A DNA stretch of 64,000 nt, taken from contig CANLQL010000002.1 of assembly GCA_947493265.1 (NCBI GenBank), positions 858,798 through 922,797 of the forward strand, read 5' to 3'. The stretch comes from an uncultured Litoreibacter sp. (GTDB lineage Bacteria; Pseudomonadota; Alphaproteobacteria; Rhodobacterales; Rhodobacteraceae). A program made the position numbers and the translations under genes. Below, piece by piece: positions 20,178 to 29,442 of this stretch. The notes under the pieces were generated by a model that saw only the letters and a list, made by a program, of their open reading frames with translations, did not search any database and had not been told where the DNA came from. Numbering within the stretch: position 1 is the first letter of the stretch; each line of letters starts with the position of its first letter.

Positions 20178-20603
20178 GTGGCGCAAGAAAGTTTTGAAGA
20201 CATTGTGGAGACGTTTGAGTTCCTCGACGATTGGGAAGATCGCTATCGTCATGTCATCGAATTGGGCAAGGCGATGGACCCGCTTGAGGATGCGTTGAAA
20301 GTGCCGGCCACGAAAGTCGACGGCTGTGCATCGCAGGTCTGGCTGCATCCAACGATTGAGGGGCAGGGGCCAAGCGCCGTGCTGAGCTTTGAGGGTGAAA
20401 GTGATGCGATGATCGTGCGCGGTCTGATTGCGATCCTTCGGGCGCTATATTCAGGATTACCTGTGTCCGAGATCACTGCGATTAATGCGCGGGCCGAATT
20501 GGAACGCCTAGGCCTGAACGATCATTTGTCGGCGCAACGTTCAAACGGGCTGCGCGCAATGGTTGAACGAATTCAAAGCGTTGCAGCAACCGCGGCGGAC
20601 TAA
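20178..20603 (+). CDS. sufE: SufE family Fe-S cluster assembly protein
   Basis: MAQESFEDIVETFEFLDDWEDRYRHVIELGKAMDPL; KVDGCASQVWL cysteine motif. Confidence 0.93.
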   Translation: MAQESFEDIVETFEFLDDWEDRYRHVIELGKAMDPLEDALKVPATKVDGCASQVWLHPTIEGQGPSAVLSFEGESDAMIVRGLIAILRALYSGLPVSEITAINARAELERLGLNDHLSAQRSNGLRAMVERIQSVAATAAD

Positions 20604-21226
20604 AGCGCCTTTAGCGTCGTTTCCAGATCCCCGTAGCCGGTAAAGCGGCGTTCGAACCGAAGCCCAAGAAAATCAGCGCAGTCCTGCGCCTTCTTATCCA
20701 ATTCGGGATCATTGGTTTGCGCTTGGTAGACCAGCTTTTCATAGTTGCCGAAATACATGTCCCGCAGGTCCGGGTGCCGGTCCAGCCCCAATGGTTTGGT
20801 GACAAACGCGTCGAACTGGCGAACCAGAAAGTCGGTCAGGTAGAAGGCTGTAATCTCGTCATTATCGGCGAAAGCCTCGTTGCCTTCGAAAAAGCTATAG
20901 CAATGGGGTCCCGCGACCATTTTCACACCCAGCCGGTCGCACGCCGCCTGAAGATGGCCGCCAGTGCCGCAATCGGCATAGACCACGAAAATCTCGGCGT
21001 AGTCGTCGCGGTGCTGGGCAACGGCTTGTTCCACCCGCTCGGTGATCAGTTTTGGAGTATTGTGCAAGATTGCAGGCAGGCAAGTGATGTCCAGGTGGTC
21101 TAGCTTGTTGGCCTCTTTGATCGCCAGAATTTCACGAGCTAGCGCCCCGCACGCGATCATCAGCACCCGGCCTGTGCCTTGGGCCGCAATGCCCGTGTCG
21201 GTCAATGTGTGATCGTCGAGCTTCAT
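20600..21226 (-). CDS. DUF1638 family protein
   Basis: 208 aa, LMIACGALAREILAIKEANKLDHLDITCLPAILHNTP...VYADCGTGGHLQAACDRLGV; adjacent to corrinoid protein. Confidence 0.85.
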   Translation of the reverse strand: MKLDDHTLTDTGIAAQGTGRVLMIACGALAREILAIKEANKLDHLDITCLPAILHNTPKLITERVEQAVAQHRDDYAEIFVVYADCGTGGHLQAACDRLGVKMVAGPHCYSFFEGNEAFADNDEITAFYLTDFLVRQFDAFVTKPLGLDRHPDLRDMYFGNYEKLVYQAQTNDPELDKKAQDCADFLGLRFERRFTGYGDLETTLKAL

Positions 21227-21276
21227 TGCCAGACCTTACTCAAATATCTGCTTCAGGCTCAAATTCGCCCTGAAAG

Positions 21277-21301
21277 CAAAAAGGGCAGCGCAACGCTGCC
21301 C
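21277..21301 (-). terminator. Rho-independent terminator downstream of corrinoid protein gene
   Basis: Reverse strand GGGCAGCGTTGCGCTGCCCTTTTTGC. Confidence 0.75.
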
Positions 21302-21328
21302 CATGCACTTGCAGCTTCAAAAGCGGTG

Positions 21329-22030
21329 TTAGCCAGCTGCCATTTGGTTGTGTTTGCGCGCGATGAATTCCTTTGCGGTTTCCACAGCGACGGCCGCGTC
21401 GCGGCAATAGGCGTCTGCCCCGATGGCTTTGCCAAACTCTTCGTTCAAAGGCGCGCCGCCCACCAAAACGGTGTAGTCGTCGCGAATGCCTTTTTCGACC
21501 ATCGTGTCGATCACGACCTTCATATAAGGCATCGTCGTGGTCAGAAGTGCGGACATACCAAGGATATCCGGCTCTTCTTTCTCAAGCGCTTCAAGGTAGC
21601 TTTCGACAGCATTGTTGATGCCTAGATCAACGACCTCGAACCCGGCACCTTCCATCATCATCGACACAAGGTTTTTGCCGATATCATGGATGTCGCCTTT
21701 CACAGTTCCGATGACCATTTTTCCGACGCGCGGCGCACCGGTTTCAGCCAGCAGCGGTTTCAGGATGGCCATGCCACCTTTCATCGCATTCGCGGCCAGC
21801 AGCACTTCGGGGACAAACAAGATGCCATCGCGGAAATCATTGCCGACAATGGTCATGCCGCCAACAAGCGCTTTGGTCAGGATGTCATAAGGTTCCCATT
21901 TGCGGTCGAGAAGAATGTGGACTGATTCCTCAATTTCTTCTTTCAGCCCGTCATACAGGTCGTCAAACATCTGTTGAACGAGTTCTTCGTCGTCCAATTC
22001 TGCAAGAATGATGTCGTCTTCTTCAGACAT
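21329..22030 (-). CDS. Methyltransferase cognate corrinoid (B12-binding) protein
   Basis: 233 aa, cap domain plus GTVKGDIHDIGKNLVSMMMEGAGFEVVDLG cobalamin-binding motif (DxHxxG). Confidence 0.92.
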   Translation of the reverse strand: MSEEDDIILAELDDEELVQQMFDDLYDGLKEEIEESVHILLDRKWEPYDILTKALVGGMTIVGNDFRDGILFVPEVLLAANAMKGGMAILKPLLAETGAPRVGKMVIGTVKGDIHDIGKNLVSMMMEGAGFEVVDLGINNAVESYLEALEKEEPDILGMSALLTTTMPYMKVVIDTMVEKGIRDDYTVLVGGAPLNEEFGKAIGADAYCRDAAVAVETAKEFIARKHNQMAAG

Positions 22031-22200
22031 GAGAGGTCTCCTCGTCCATACTCAACCGGGCCAACATCGAGGGCTGGTTAATCATTTGTGGCGACTCAGT
22101 GCCAAAGCAGCGCGACAAATTACGACACGCAACGGTTCTGAACCGACTTGCGCAGGGGTATTTGTCAATCGTGACAAGCGTTTGTGCGCGAGGCTGGGCT

Positions 22201-23223
22201 TTACGCGCGGGCGCGTCTGCGGGTCCTGCGTGCGGGGGGCTCCTGTTCACCAGTTCCGTCGAATTCGGACGAAAATCCACCCAATGCGTTGGTAATCGCC
22301 TCAAGGCTGGGGGCTGCGGATTTTGGCTGCGTTTCCAAGGCCGCGCGCATCTTTGCCAGATGTTCCGGCGTGGTCCCGCAGCATCCACCGATGATCTTTG
22401 CGCCGCAGTCGCGCGCCATCACCGCGTAGCTGGCCATCAATTCGGGCGTGCCGTCATAATGAATATGGCCATCGTGGTATTTTGGAATACCGGCGTTGCC
22501 CTTGGCAATGATCGGACGCGTCGTGTCGCCGAACCCCAGAACCGTACGTAGCAGATCAGACGCACCGACGCCGCAGTTTGCGCCAAAAGCCATCGGCTTA
22601 TGTGGCAAGCGTTCAACCAGCGCGGACATGCCCGGGGCAGTCAGGCCCATCATTGTGCGCCCGGCGGTGTCAAAACTCATCGTACCGCACCAGGGCATAT
22701 CGGCGCGCTGCGCGGCTTCCGCGGCGGCCTTGTATTCCTCTGGGGCAGAGATCGTTTCGACCCAAAGCACGTCCGCACCCCCGGCTTTCAAACCTTCGGC
22801 TTGTTCGTGAAACATCTCAACCGCATCGGAATGGGACAACGTGCCGACGGGTTCCATGATTTCGCCGGTCGGGCCCATAGATCCGGCCACGACAATGTCA
22901 CGACCGGAGGCATCAGCAACCTCACGGCCGATTTCGGCGGCAAGGCGGGACAGCTCGAACGCGCGGTCTTGAGCGTTGTGCAGTTTCAACCGGGAGGCAT
23001 TGCCGCCAAAGGAGTTTGTCAGAAACAAGTCAACTCCGGCATCAACAGGGCCCTGATAAAGTGCTTTGATCTTTTCAGGATAGTTGGCGTTCCATAATTC
23101 CGGCGCATCGCCGGAGCTAAGCCCCATGTTGAAAAGTTCGGTCCCGGTCGCACCATCGGCGAGTAACCAGTCGTTGTTTTTCAGAAGGGTTTCGAGGCGG
23201 TTCGGGCGGGTTGATTGGGGCAT
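22201..23223 (-). CDS. Betaine/corrinoid-homocysteine S-methyltransferase domain protein
   Basis: 340 aa, LLADGATGTELFNMGL, FGANCGVGASDLL, IIGGCCGTTPEHL zinc-ligand motifs. Confidence 0.92.
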   Translation of the reverse strand: MPQSTRPNRLETLLKNNDWLLADGATGTELFNMGLSSGDAPELWNANYPEKIKALYQGPVDAGVDLFLTNSFGGNASRLKLHNAQDRAFELSRLAAEIGREVADASGRDIVVAGSMGPTGEIMEPVGTLSHSDAVEMFHEQAEGLKAGGADVLWVETISAPEEYKAAAEAAQRADMPWCGTMSFDTAGRTMMGLTAPGMSALVERLPHKPMAFGANCGVGASDLLRTVLGFGDTTRPIIAKGNAGIPKYHDGHIHYDGTPELMASYAVMARDCGAKIIGGCCGTTPEHLAKMRAALETQPKSAAPSLEAITNALGGFSSEFDGTGEQEPPARRTRRRARA

Positions 23224-23258
23224 ATGCGGTCCTGCTGTGGGAGGTCGCTACCGCGATC

Positions 23259-25187
23259 TCACGAAATCTTTGCTGAAGCAAATTCATAATCACCATAATC
23301 ATTATGAATTTGACGGGGTTTTTTGTCTGCGGCCCTATTTACATCCTCAGGGGACGTGGGGGCGTGAACCAACTGCCAGATATCTATCGCGGCAAAGGCC
23401 ATCGCGTTCCAACTTGGGGCCGCCATATAAACCGGTGACCAGTGCGGGGCGAAGCATTGCTTGAACTGCCGGAGACCTTTGGCTCTGGCCGCCTTTCTGT
23501 AGATCAATTTTTGCAAGGGCGCGTCTGTGCCCGAAAAAGGCGCTGTCCCAAGATCAAAACATGGGATCCCCTCGCTTCGTGCCAGCGCGATCGCTTCTGC
23601 GACCAGCATGTATATTGTGCCGTCAGGGCAACTATCCTTGGTGCGGATCAAGTCAAGCAGCCAGCGATTTTTGGATTTTGAAATTGTAATAAACGCAATG
23701 CTTTGCGCGCCACTCTTTGCACATAGAGCCGTCTGCCTGTGGAAAAGTTCTGGTGTTAACCGACCGACGGAAAACCCCCGTGCGGGTCCATTTCGAATTT
23801 GCCATTCGGCGTCGATATGGAGGGCCTCGCTGTAGTTGAGCGAATTGACCTCAACCGCGGTGACCTGCTTTTCCGCTTTGCGAATTTTGCGTCTTAGTTG
23901 GCGGCAATCGCGATGGGAAAGGTCGAAACTTTCAGGATCTATTTTCGCATCGACACCGATCCGCGCGACTTTCCAGCCCTTGGATCGCAATTTTTGTGCC
24001 GTCCGCCCGTTGCACTTGTAGAAACAGGGTATCCGGTTCTGTGTCCTTGCCGTGGTCGAGAACATATCGATTGTGTCGCTAGAATCCGTCCCGAAAGGGT
24101 CGCCAAATGCGACGAGGCTGTGGTTTCCGGTTCCCGCAAGAATGCTGCCATGATGCGCAAAGCGAAAGTGTTTTAGCTGGTTTTGTAGGGTCAAATCCAT
24201 CTCAGCAGGTGGCGGCAGGACAAGATCGGGCCGTTCGCGCAGGTCTTTTGCTATCTTTGGTGTGCTTTCCAGATTGAAAATCGGAAACCGAAAGGCGGGA
24301 TTGATCAGGCTGGGTGCCGCAATACCAGCGGGCAAGGCAAAATACACGATCCGGTAGGCCATCAGGGCGGCAACCAACGGGCTGGGATCGTCCGGAGCCA
24401 ACAGCGCGATCATGCACAACTCAAACGGGCCTGCGCCGCCAGGAAGTCCAGAGACGGTACCGAGGCTAAGTGCGATCAGAAATACTGCGTAGAGAGTCAG
24501 GAATGACGTGTAACCTACTGGCAAAAAGCAGTAAATTATTAGGCATGCAAAGAAAGTGTCAAAGGCTGCATAGCTGAGTGCGCGCAGCATGTATCGGGTG
24601 TTGGGGATGAAGGGCGCAATGGTTCTTGGCGGGGCAATGGACAAAACTAGTAGCGCTGCACCAAGGGTTAAACCGATACAGGCCACCGGCGTTGCGGCTT
24701 GCACGTCAGTTCCGACAAACAGGATCATGGCGCAAGTCAGGATTGTGCTAGCCGCCAGGAAAGTAACGCTGACCAATGCCGTGAGTTTGCTGGCTTTCAG
24801 CAAGGTTACGCCTGAGCTGGAAGACAACAACCGCCAGCGTACCAAAGCACCCGAAAACAGCCCGAAACCAAGCAATTGCGCGCAGGCTGTTGCCCGCCAC
24901 CCGGTTCGAAACGCAACTTTTGAGTCAATCCGGTAGCCCAAATGGCCTGCCGCCATTGGGTCGTATTTTCCGACGAAATAGAAACTGGCGGCAGCGAAAA
25001 TCACGGCGGCAATCCAGATCTTAGCCTCGTATTGCCGCACCAGATTTGTAATCTCAGACAGGTTGAGCGTCGCCCAGCTGTCTTTGAAGGCAAAAAGAAC
25101 CGCGATTGAAATCAACGGCAGCCCAAAAGTTCGGAGCGCATTTGCACCGGCTTTCAAAGTATTCTTCATAACCCCGGAACCCCTCAA
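23259..25187 (-). CDS. MprF/phosphatidylglycerol lysyltransferase-like protein (flippase + DUF2156)
   Basis: 642 aa; N-terminal polytopic UPF0104-like region and C-terminal DUF2156 acyl-transferase domain (GTGNHSLVAFGDPFG, YKCNGRTAQKLRSKGWKVARIGVDAKIDPESFDLSH). Confidence 0.85.
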   Translation of the reverse strand: MRGSGVMKNTLKAGANALRTFGLPLISIAVLFAFKDSWATLNLSEITNLVRQYEAKIWIAAVIFAAASFYFVGKYDPMAAGHLGYRIDSKVAFRTGWRATACAQLLGFGLFSGALVRWRLLSSSSGVTLLKASKLTALVSVTFLAASTILTCAMILFVGTDVQAATPVACIGLTLGAALLVLSIAPPRTIAPFIPNTRYMLRALSYAAFDTFFACLIIYCFLPVGYTSFLTLYAVFLIALSLGTVSGLPGGAGPFELCMIALLAPDDPSPLVAALMAYRIVYFALPAGIAAPSLINPAFRFPIFNLESTPKIAKDLRERPDLVLPPPAEMDLTLQNQLKHFRFAHHGSILAGTGNHSLVAFGDPFGTDSSDTIDMFSTTARTQNRIPCFYKCNGRTAQKLRSKGWKVARIGVDAKIDPESFDLSHRDCRQLRRKIRKAEKQVTAVEVNSLNYSEALHIDAEWQIRNGPARGFSVGRLTPELFHRQTALCAKSGAQSIAFITISKSKNRWLLDLIRTKDSCPDGTIYMLVAEAIALARSEGIPCFDLGTAPFSGTDAPLQKLIYRKAARAKGLRQFKQCFAPHWSPVYMAAPSWNAMAFAAIDIWQLVHAPTSPEDVNRAADKKPRQIHNDYGDYEFASAKIS

Positions 25188-25267
25188 TGAACCGCGTTCA
25201 CCTTGGGCAGGGCTGAATTAGCATTTTCTTAACAGATAAAATTGGCGACGAATTTAGATCGCGCACA

Positions 25268-25305
25268 CAAAAACGGCGGGCGATTTCATATCAATGGCCC
25301 GCCGT
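25268..25305 (-). terminator. Rho-independent terminator of DUF1476 gene
   Basis: Reverse strand ACGGCGGGC...GCCCGCCGT followed by TTTTTG. Confidence 0.7.
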
Positions 25306-25320
25306 AAGTTGTTGTAAGTC

Positions 25321-25635
25321 TTAGAGTTCGCTCATCAGCTGTGCTTTGGCTTCCGCCATCAGCTCGGCCATTTTTGCGCGAATGGTCTCTTCGTCAGAGT
25401 TTCCGCCCAAATCGCCAGAGATTTTGCGAAACACATCGTCATCACCGGCTTCTTCGAAATCGGCTTTGATAACCTCCTTGGCGTAAGCATCAGCTTCGTC
25501 ACCGGATTTTCCCATCACCCCAGCGGCCCATAGGCCCAGCAATTTGTTGCGCCGCGCCTCCGCCTTGAATTGCATTTCGGCGTCATGGGCGAATTTGTTT
25601 TCGAACGCGTTTTCGCGATCATCGAAACTGCTCAT
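25321..25635 (-). CDS. ATP synthase inhibitor zeta subunit (DUF1476)
   Basis: MSSFDDRENAFENKFAHDAEMQFKAEARRNKLLGLWAAGVMGKSGDEADAYAKEVIKADFEEAGDDDVFRKI; hallmark of the alphaproteobacterial zeta family. Confidence 0.92.
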   Translation of the reverse strand: MSSFDDRENAFENKFAHDAEMQFKAEARRNKLLGLWAAGVMGKSGDEADAYAKEVIKADFEEAGDDDVFRKISGDLGGNSDEETIRAKMAELMAEAKAQLMSEL

Positions 25636-25875
25636 CTGGGTCTCCATATTGATGACTTTCGTTCTGTTTAATATGGCGAGGCTTCCACGGCTCTACAAGA
25701 GCGGTTCGTCGTGATTTACCCTTTGCAGGGGCCTTAAAACACAAGGTCTAGTTGTCTGACCCGCACATCTCGCCTATAGCCGGGGGCGTGGTGGCAAATG
25801 TGAGTCCTTTTTTAGCCTTGTCGCCCGTCAGACCAGCCTGACCTGCGTTTTCAGGGTCATATTAAGGAGCTGCCA

Positions 25876-26637
25876 ATGTCGCGCCGCAAAAAGATTTACG
25901 AGGGAAAAGCCAAGACGCTTTACGAGGGGCCAGAACCCGGAACGCTTGTTCAGTATTTCAAAGACGATGCGACAGCTTTCAACGCCGAAAAACGCGATGT
26001 GATCGAAGGAAAGGGCGTTTTGAACAACCGCCTGTCCGAGTTCTTCATGACGGGTTTGGGCCAGATCGGCGTTCCAACACATTTCCTGAAACGGATCAAT
26101 ATGCGCGAGCAGCTGATCCGCGCGGTCGAAATTATCCCGCTGGAAGTGATTGTGCGCAACTACGCCGCCGGATCCATGGCCAAACGTTTGGGTATGGAAG
26201 AGGGCACCGTTCTACCGCGCCCAATCGTTGAATTTTCCTACAAGGATGACAGCCTGGGCGATCCGCTGGTGCCAGAGGAATACATTATCGCGCTTGGTTG
26301 GGCGTCCCAGCAAGACCTTGACGATATGGTGGCACTGGCGCTGCGCGTGAATGACTTCATGGCAGGTGTTATGTACGGTGTCGGTATCAAACTGGTTGAT
26401 TTCAAGATCGAGATTGGCCGGCTTTACGAGGGCGATTTCCAACGCCTTGTTGTAGCTGATGAGATTAGCCCGGACAGCTGTCGCCTGTGGGACCTTGAGA
26501 CCGGTCAAAAGCTGGACAAGGACGTGTTCCGCCGAGATCTGGGCAATCTGGCTGATGCCTACACAGAAGTGGCGCGTCGTCTGGGTGTTCTGCCGCAAAA
26601 CGCCCCGCAACCCAGCAAACCAACATTGATCAACTAA
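25876..26637 (+). CDS. purC: Phosphoribosylaminoimidazole-succinocarboxamide synthase
   Basis: [50 protein letters not shown]. Confidence 0.97.
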   Translation: MSRRKKIYEGKAKTLYEGPEPGTLVQYFKDDATAFNAEKRDVIEGKGVLNNRLSEFFMTGLGQIGVPTHFLKRINMREQLIRAVEIIPLEVIVRNYAAGSMAKRLGMEEGTVLPRPIVEFSYKDDSLGDPLVPEEYIIALGWASQQDLDDMVALALRVNDFMAGVMYGVGIKLVDFKIEIGRLYEGDFQRLVVADEISPDSCRLWDLETGQKLDKDVFRRDLGNLADAYTEVARRLGVLPQNAPQPSKPTLIN

Positions 26638-26682
26638 GGCCCTTCGCAAGAGGCCACTACGAGCTACAGGAGCAATGAGACC

Positions 26683-26913
26683 ATGAAAGCACGCGTTCAC
26701 ATCATGCTGAAAAAAGGTGTTTTGGACCCGCAGGGTGAAGCTGTGCGCCACGCACTTGGCACGCTAGGCTTTTCCGGCGTTGAAGGTGTCCGTCAGGGCA
26801 AGGTGATCGAGCTGGACCTTGCTGATGGCACCACCGAGGACACCGTGAAAGAGATGTGTGAAAAGCTCCTCGCGAACACGGTGATCGAAAGCTACCAGGT
26901 GGAGATGGCCTGA
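26683..26913 (+). CDS. purS: FGAM synthase subunit PurS
   Basis: 76 aa MKARVHIMLKKGVLDPQGEAVRHALGTLGFSGVEGVRQGKVIEL. Confidence 0.97.
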   Translation: MKARVHIMLKKGVLDPQGEAVRHALGTLGFSGVEGVRQGKVIELDLADGTTEDTVKEMCEKLLANTVIESYQVEMA

Positions 26914-27581
26914 TGCGCGCCGCTGTTATCGTATTTCCGGGCTCCAATTGCGACCGCGACCTTGTGGAAGGGTTTCGCGGCGCTGGCGCAGATGTGACAC
27001 GTGTTTGGCACAAGGAAACCAGCTTGCCTGACGGTTTGGACGTGATCGGTATTCCCGGTGGGTTTTCGTTTGGCGACTACCTGCGATGTGGGGCGATTGC
27101 CGCGCAGTCGCCGATTTGCCGGGCAGTGGTTGAGTTCGCAAACAAAGGCGGGCATGTGATCGGAATTTGTAACGGATTTCAGGTTTTGTGCGAAACCGGA
27201 CTGTTGCCGGGTGTGCTGATGCGCAATGCCGGTTTGAAGTTTGTTTGCCGGGCGCAAAAGCTGGTTGTCGAAAGCGCAGATAGCCCGTTTACGAACGGCT
27301 ATTCCAAGGGCCAGGAGATCGTGATTCCGATTGCGCATCACGATGGGAATTATTCCGCCGATGACGCGTTGGTGGCCGAATTGCGGGCCAGTGATCGCGT
27401 GGCATTCAGCTATCGCGACAATCCCAACGGGTCTGCCGGGGATATCGCCGGGATTTTCTCAGAAAACCGGCGGGTTTTGGGAATGATGCCGCATCCGGAA
27501 CGGGCCAGTGAAACGGCCCATGGCAACACGGATGGGGCCCTTGTTTTCAGCAGTCTGATGGATGCGATGGCCACGGCATAA
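26913..27581 (+). CDS. purQ: FGAM synthase subunit PurQ
   Basis: MRAAVIVFPGSNCDRD, GGFSFGDYLRCGAIA, GICNGFQVLCE. Confidence 0.97.
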   Translation: MRAAVIVFPGSNCDRDLVEGFRGAGADVTRVWHKETSLPDGLDVIGIPGGFSFGDYLRCGAIAAQSPICRAVVEFANKGGHVIGICNGFQVLCETGLLPGVLMRNAGLKFVCRAQKLVVESADSPFTNGYSKGQEIVIPIAHHDGNYSADDALVAELRASDRVAFSYRDNPNGSAGDIAGIFSENRRVLGMMPHPERASETAHGNTDGALVFSSLMDAMATA

Positions 27582-27634
27582 AACCGCCGACGCCTGTCTT
27601 GAGCATAGACGGGCTTAGGCCTAATCTGTCGGCC

Positions 27635-29416
27635 ATGAGCAAAGACAAACCTACGACACCACCAGTGCAGGAACGGCCGCAATTGCGGGCGCGTTTGATG
27701 GTGCGCTTGATCGTGATCACACTGATCGCGATTGCAGTGAGTGTCGTGTGGATTTCCAATCTTTTGCTGACGGAGCGTTTCACCGAAAACACGCGCAACC
27801 GGGCAGAGCTGCGTGTCGCGCTTTATTCGAATGCGATCACCAGCGAATTGAAGCGAATGCAGGTTTTGCCGCTGCTTTTGTCCCGCGACCCGGTGCTGAT
27901 TTCGGCGCTGAATTCAGATGATTTTACGGCAACGTCACAACGTTTGATCTCGTTCCGCGAAGAAATCGGCGCGGCGTCGATCCTGCTTCTGGACGAGGTC
28001 GGGCGCGTTGTTGGCGGCTCTGACAGAAATCAGTTGGGCACAAACCTGCGCAGCGCACCGTTCTTTGTCGACGCGTTGCGGGCGAATGACACGGTTTTCA
28101 ACTCGATCACAGATATCGAAGGGGCGCAGCGCTTTACCTATGCCAGACGGGTTGAGTCTGAGCGTCAGGGCATCGGTGTGATCGTCGTCGAGGTTGATCT
28201 GCGCCAATTTGAACAGCGCTGGCGGACCTCATCAGATGCGGTGATGATCACCAACAGCGAAGGTCAGATCGTGATCGCAACTGATCCGCGCTGGCGGGGC
28301 AGAACGCCGGAAGAAGCCTTGCAGGCGCGCGCGCCGGCCTCGGCTTTGCGGCGGGCCTTTGAGGCGACAAACGAGTTTTGGGAGTTTGGTGCGCCGGATG
28401 CCTATCTGGGTGGCGAGGCGGTGATGCGGGTCGATGGGCGGATTCAGTTCCGCGGCTGGCGCTTGTCGTTGTTTTCCAGCTACGCGTCTGTGCGGGAGCG
28501 AGTAAACGGCGTTTTGGCGCTTGAGATTATGGTCTTTGCGATGCTTCTGGCGCTGGCATTCTATGTGCTGTCGCGTCGCGCTATTTCGCAAGCCGGCTTC
28601 TTCCAAAGGGAATCGCAGGATTTGCGTGCGCTGAACGAACAACTCAGCCGGGAAATTGCCGAACGTAAGAAGGTCGAAGCGAACTTGCAGGTGGCGGAAC
28701 AAAGTCTGGCGCAGTCGCAAAAGCTTGCAGCTCTTGGTGAAATGTCGGCAGCTGTTAGCCATGAATTGAACCAGCCGCTTGCGGCAATGAAAACCTATTT
28801 GGCCGGGGCGAAACTGCTGTTGCAACGCAAGCGCCCCGATGAAGCGCAATCGTCGTTCCAGCGTATCGACGATTTAATTGAGCGGATGGGCGCAATCACC
28901 AAACAGCTGAAATCCTATGCCCGCAAAGGCGGGGACGAGTTCTCAGAGATTGATCTGCGCGAAGTCGTCTCGGGCTCTCTGTCGATGATGGAGCCACAAT
29001 TGAAACGGGGCGACATTCGCGTCGTGACAAACCTGCCGGAAACTCCGGTTCTGGTTCTGGGTGACCGGATCAGGCTGGAGCAAGTGGTGATCAACCTGTT
29101 CCGCAACGCGCTGGACGCGACAAAGGGCGAAAAGAATCCACAGGTTGATATCTTATTGACCGAAGGGGAGACAGCGACGCTGACGATGCGGGACAATGGT
29201 GACGGGATTGAAAATCTCGATGAGTTGTTCGAGCCGTTCTACACGACAAAACAACCGGGCGAGGGTGTGGGCCTCGGGCTGGCGATCAGCTCAGGCATTA
29301 TCAATGATCTCGGCGGGCGTCTGATGGCGCGCAATGGGCAAAATGGTGGGGCAGTTTTCGAAGTACAGCTGCCACTTCTCAAAGATGAAAAACAAAAAGT
29401 TGAGGCAGCCGAGTAG
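27635..29416 (+). CDS. DctB-family sensor histidine kinase
   Basis: Periplasmic double-PAS-like sensor, coiled coil, ALGEMSAAVSHELNQPLAAMKTYLAGA, HATPase. Adjacent to DctD-like regulator. Confidence 0.88.
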   Translation: MSKDKPTTPPVQERPQLRARLMVRLIVITLIAIAVSVVWISNLLLTERFTENTRNRAELRVALYSNAITSELKRMQVLPLLLSRDPVLISALNSDDFTATSQRLISFREEIGAASILLLDEVGRVVGGSDRNQLGTNLRSAPFFVDALRANDTVFNSITDIEGAQRFTYARRVESERQGIGVIVVEVDLRQFEQRWRTSSDAVMITNSEGQIVIATDPRWRGRTPEEALQARAPASALRRAFEATNEFWEFGAPDAYLGGEAVMRVDGRIQFRGWRLSLFSSYASVRERVNGVLALEIMVFAMLLALAFYVLSRRAISQAGFFQRESQDLRALNEQLSREIAERKKVEANLQVAEQSLAQSQKLAALGEMSAAVSHELNQPLAAMKTYLAGAKLLLQRKRPDEAQSSFQRIDDLIERMGAITKQLKSYARKGGDEFSEIDLREVVSGSLSMMEPQLKRGDIRVVTNLPETPVLVLGDRIRLEQVVINLFRNALDATKGEKNPQVDILLTEGETATLTMRDNGDGIENLDELFEPFYTTKQPGEGVGLGLAISSGIINDLGGRLMARNGQNGGAVFEVQLPLLKDEKQKVEAAE

Positions 29417-29442
29417 GCTGGACGACAGAAAGGGGCCATCTC

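Noticed and set aside
22031-22200. Possible cobalamin or SAM riboswitch near the corrinoid/methyltransferase genes
   Set aside because: No B12-box or SAM riboswitch core recognised by eye in the spacer; only a local hairpin is supported.
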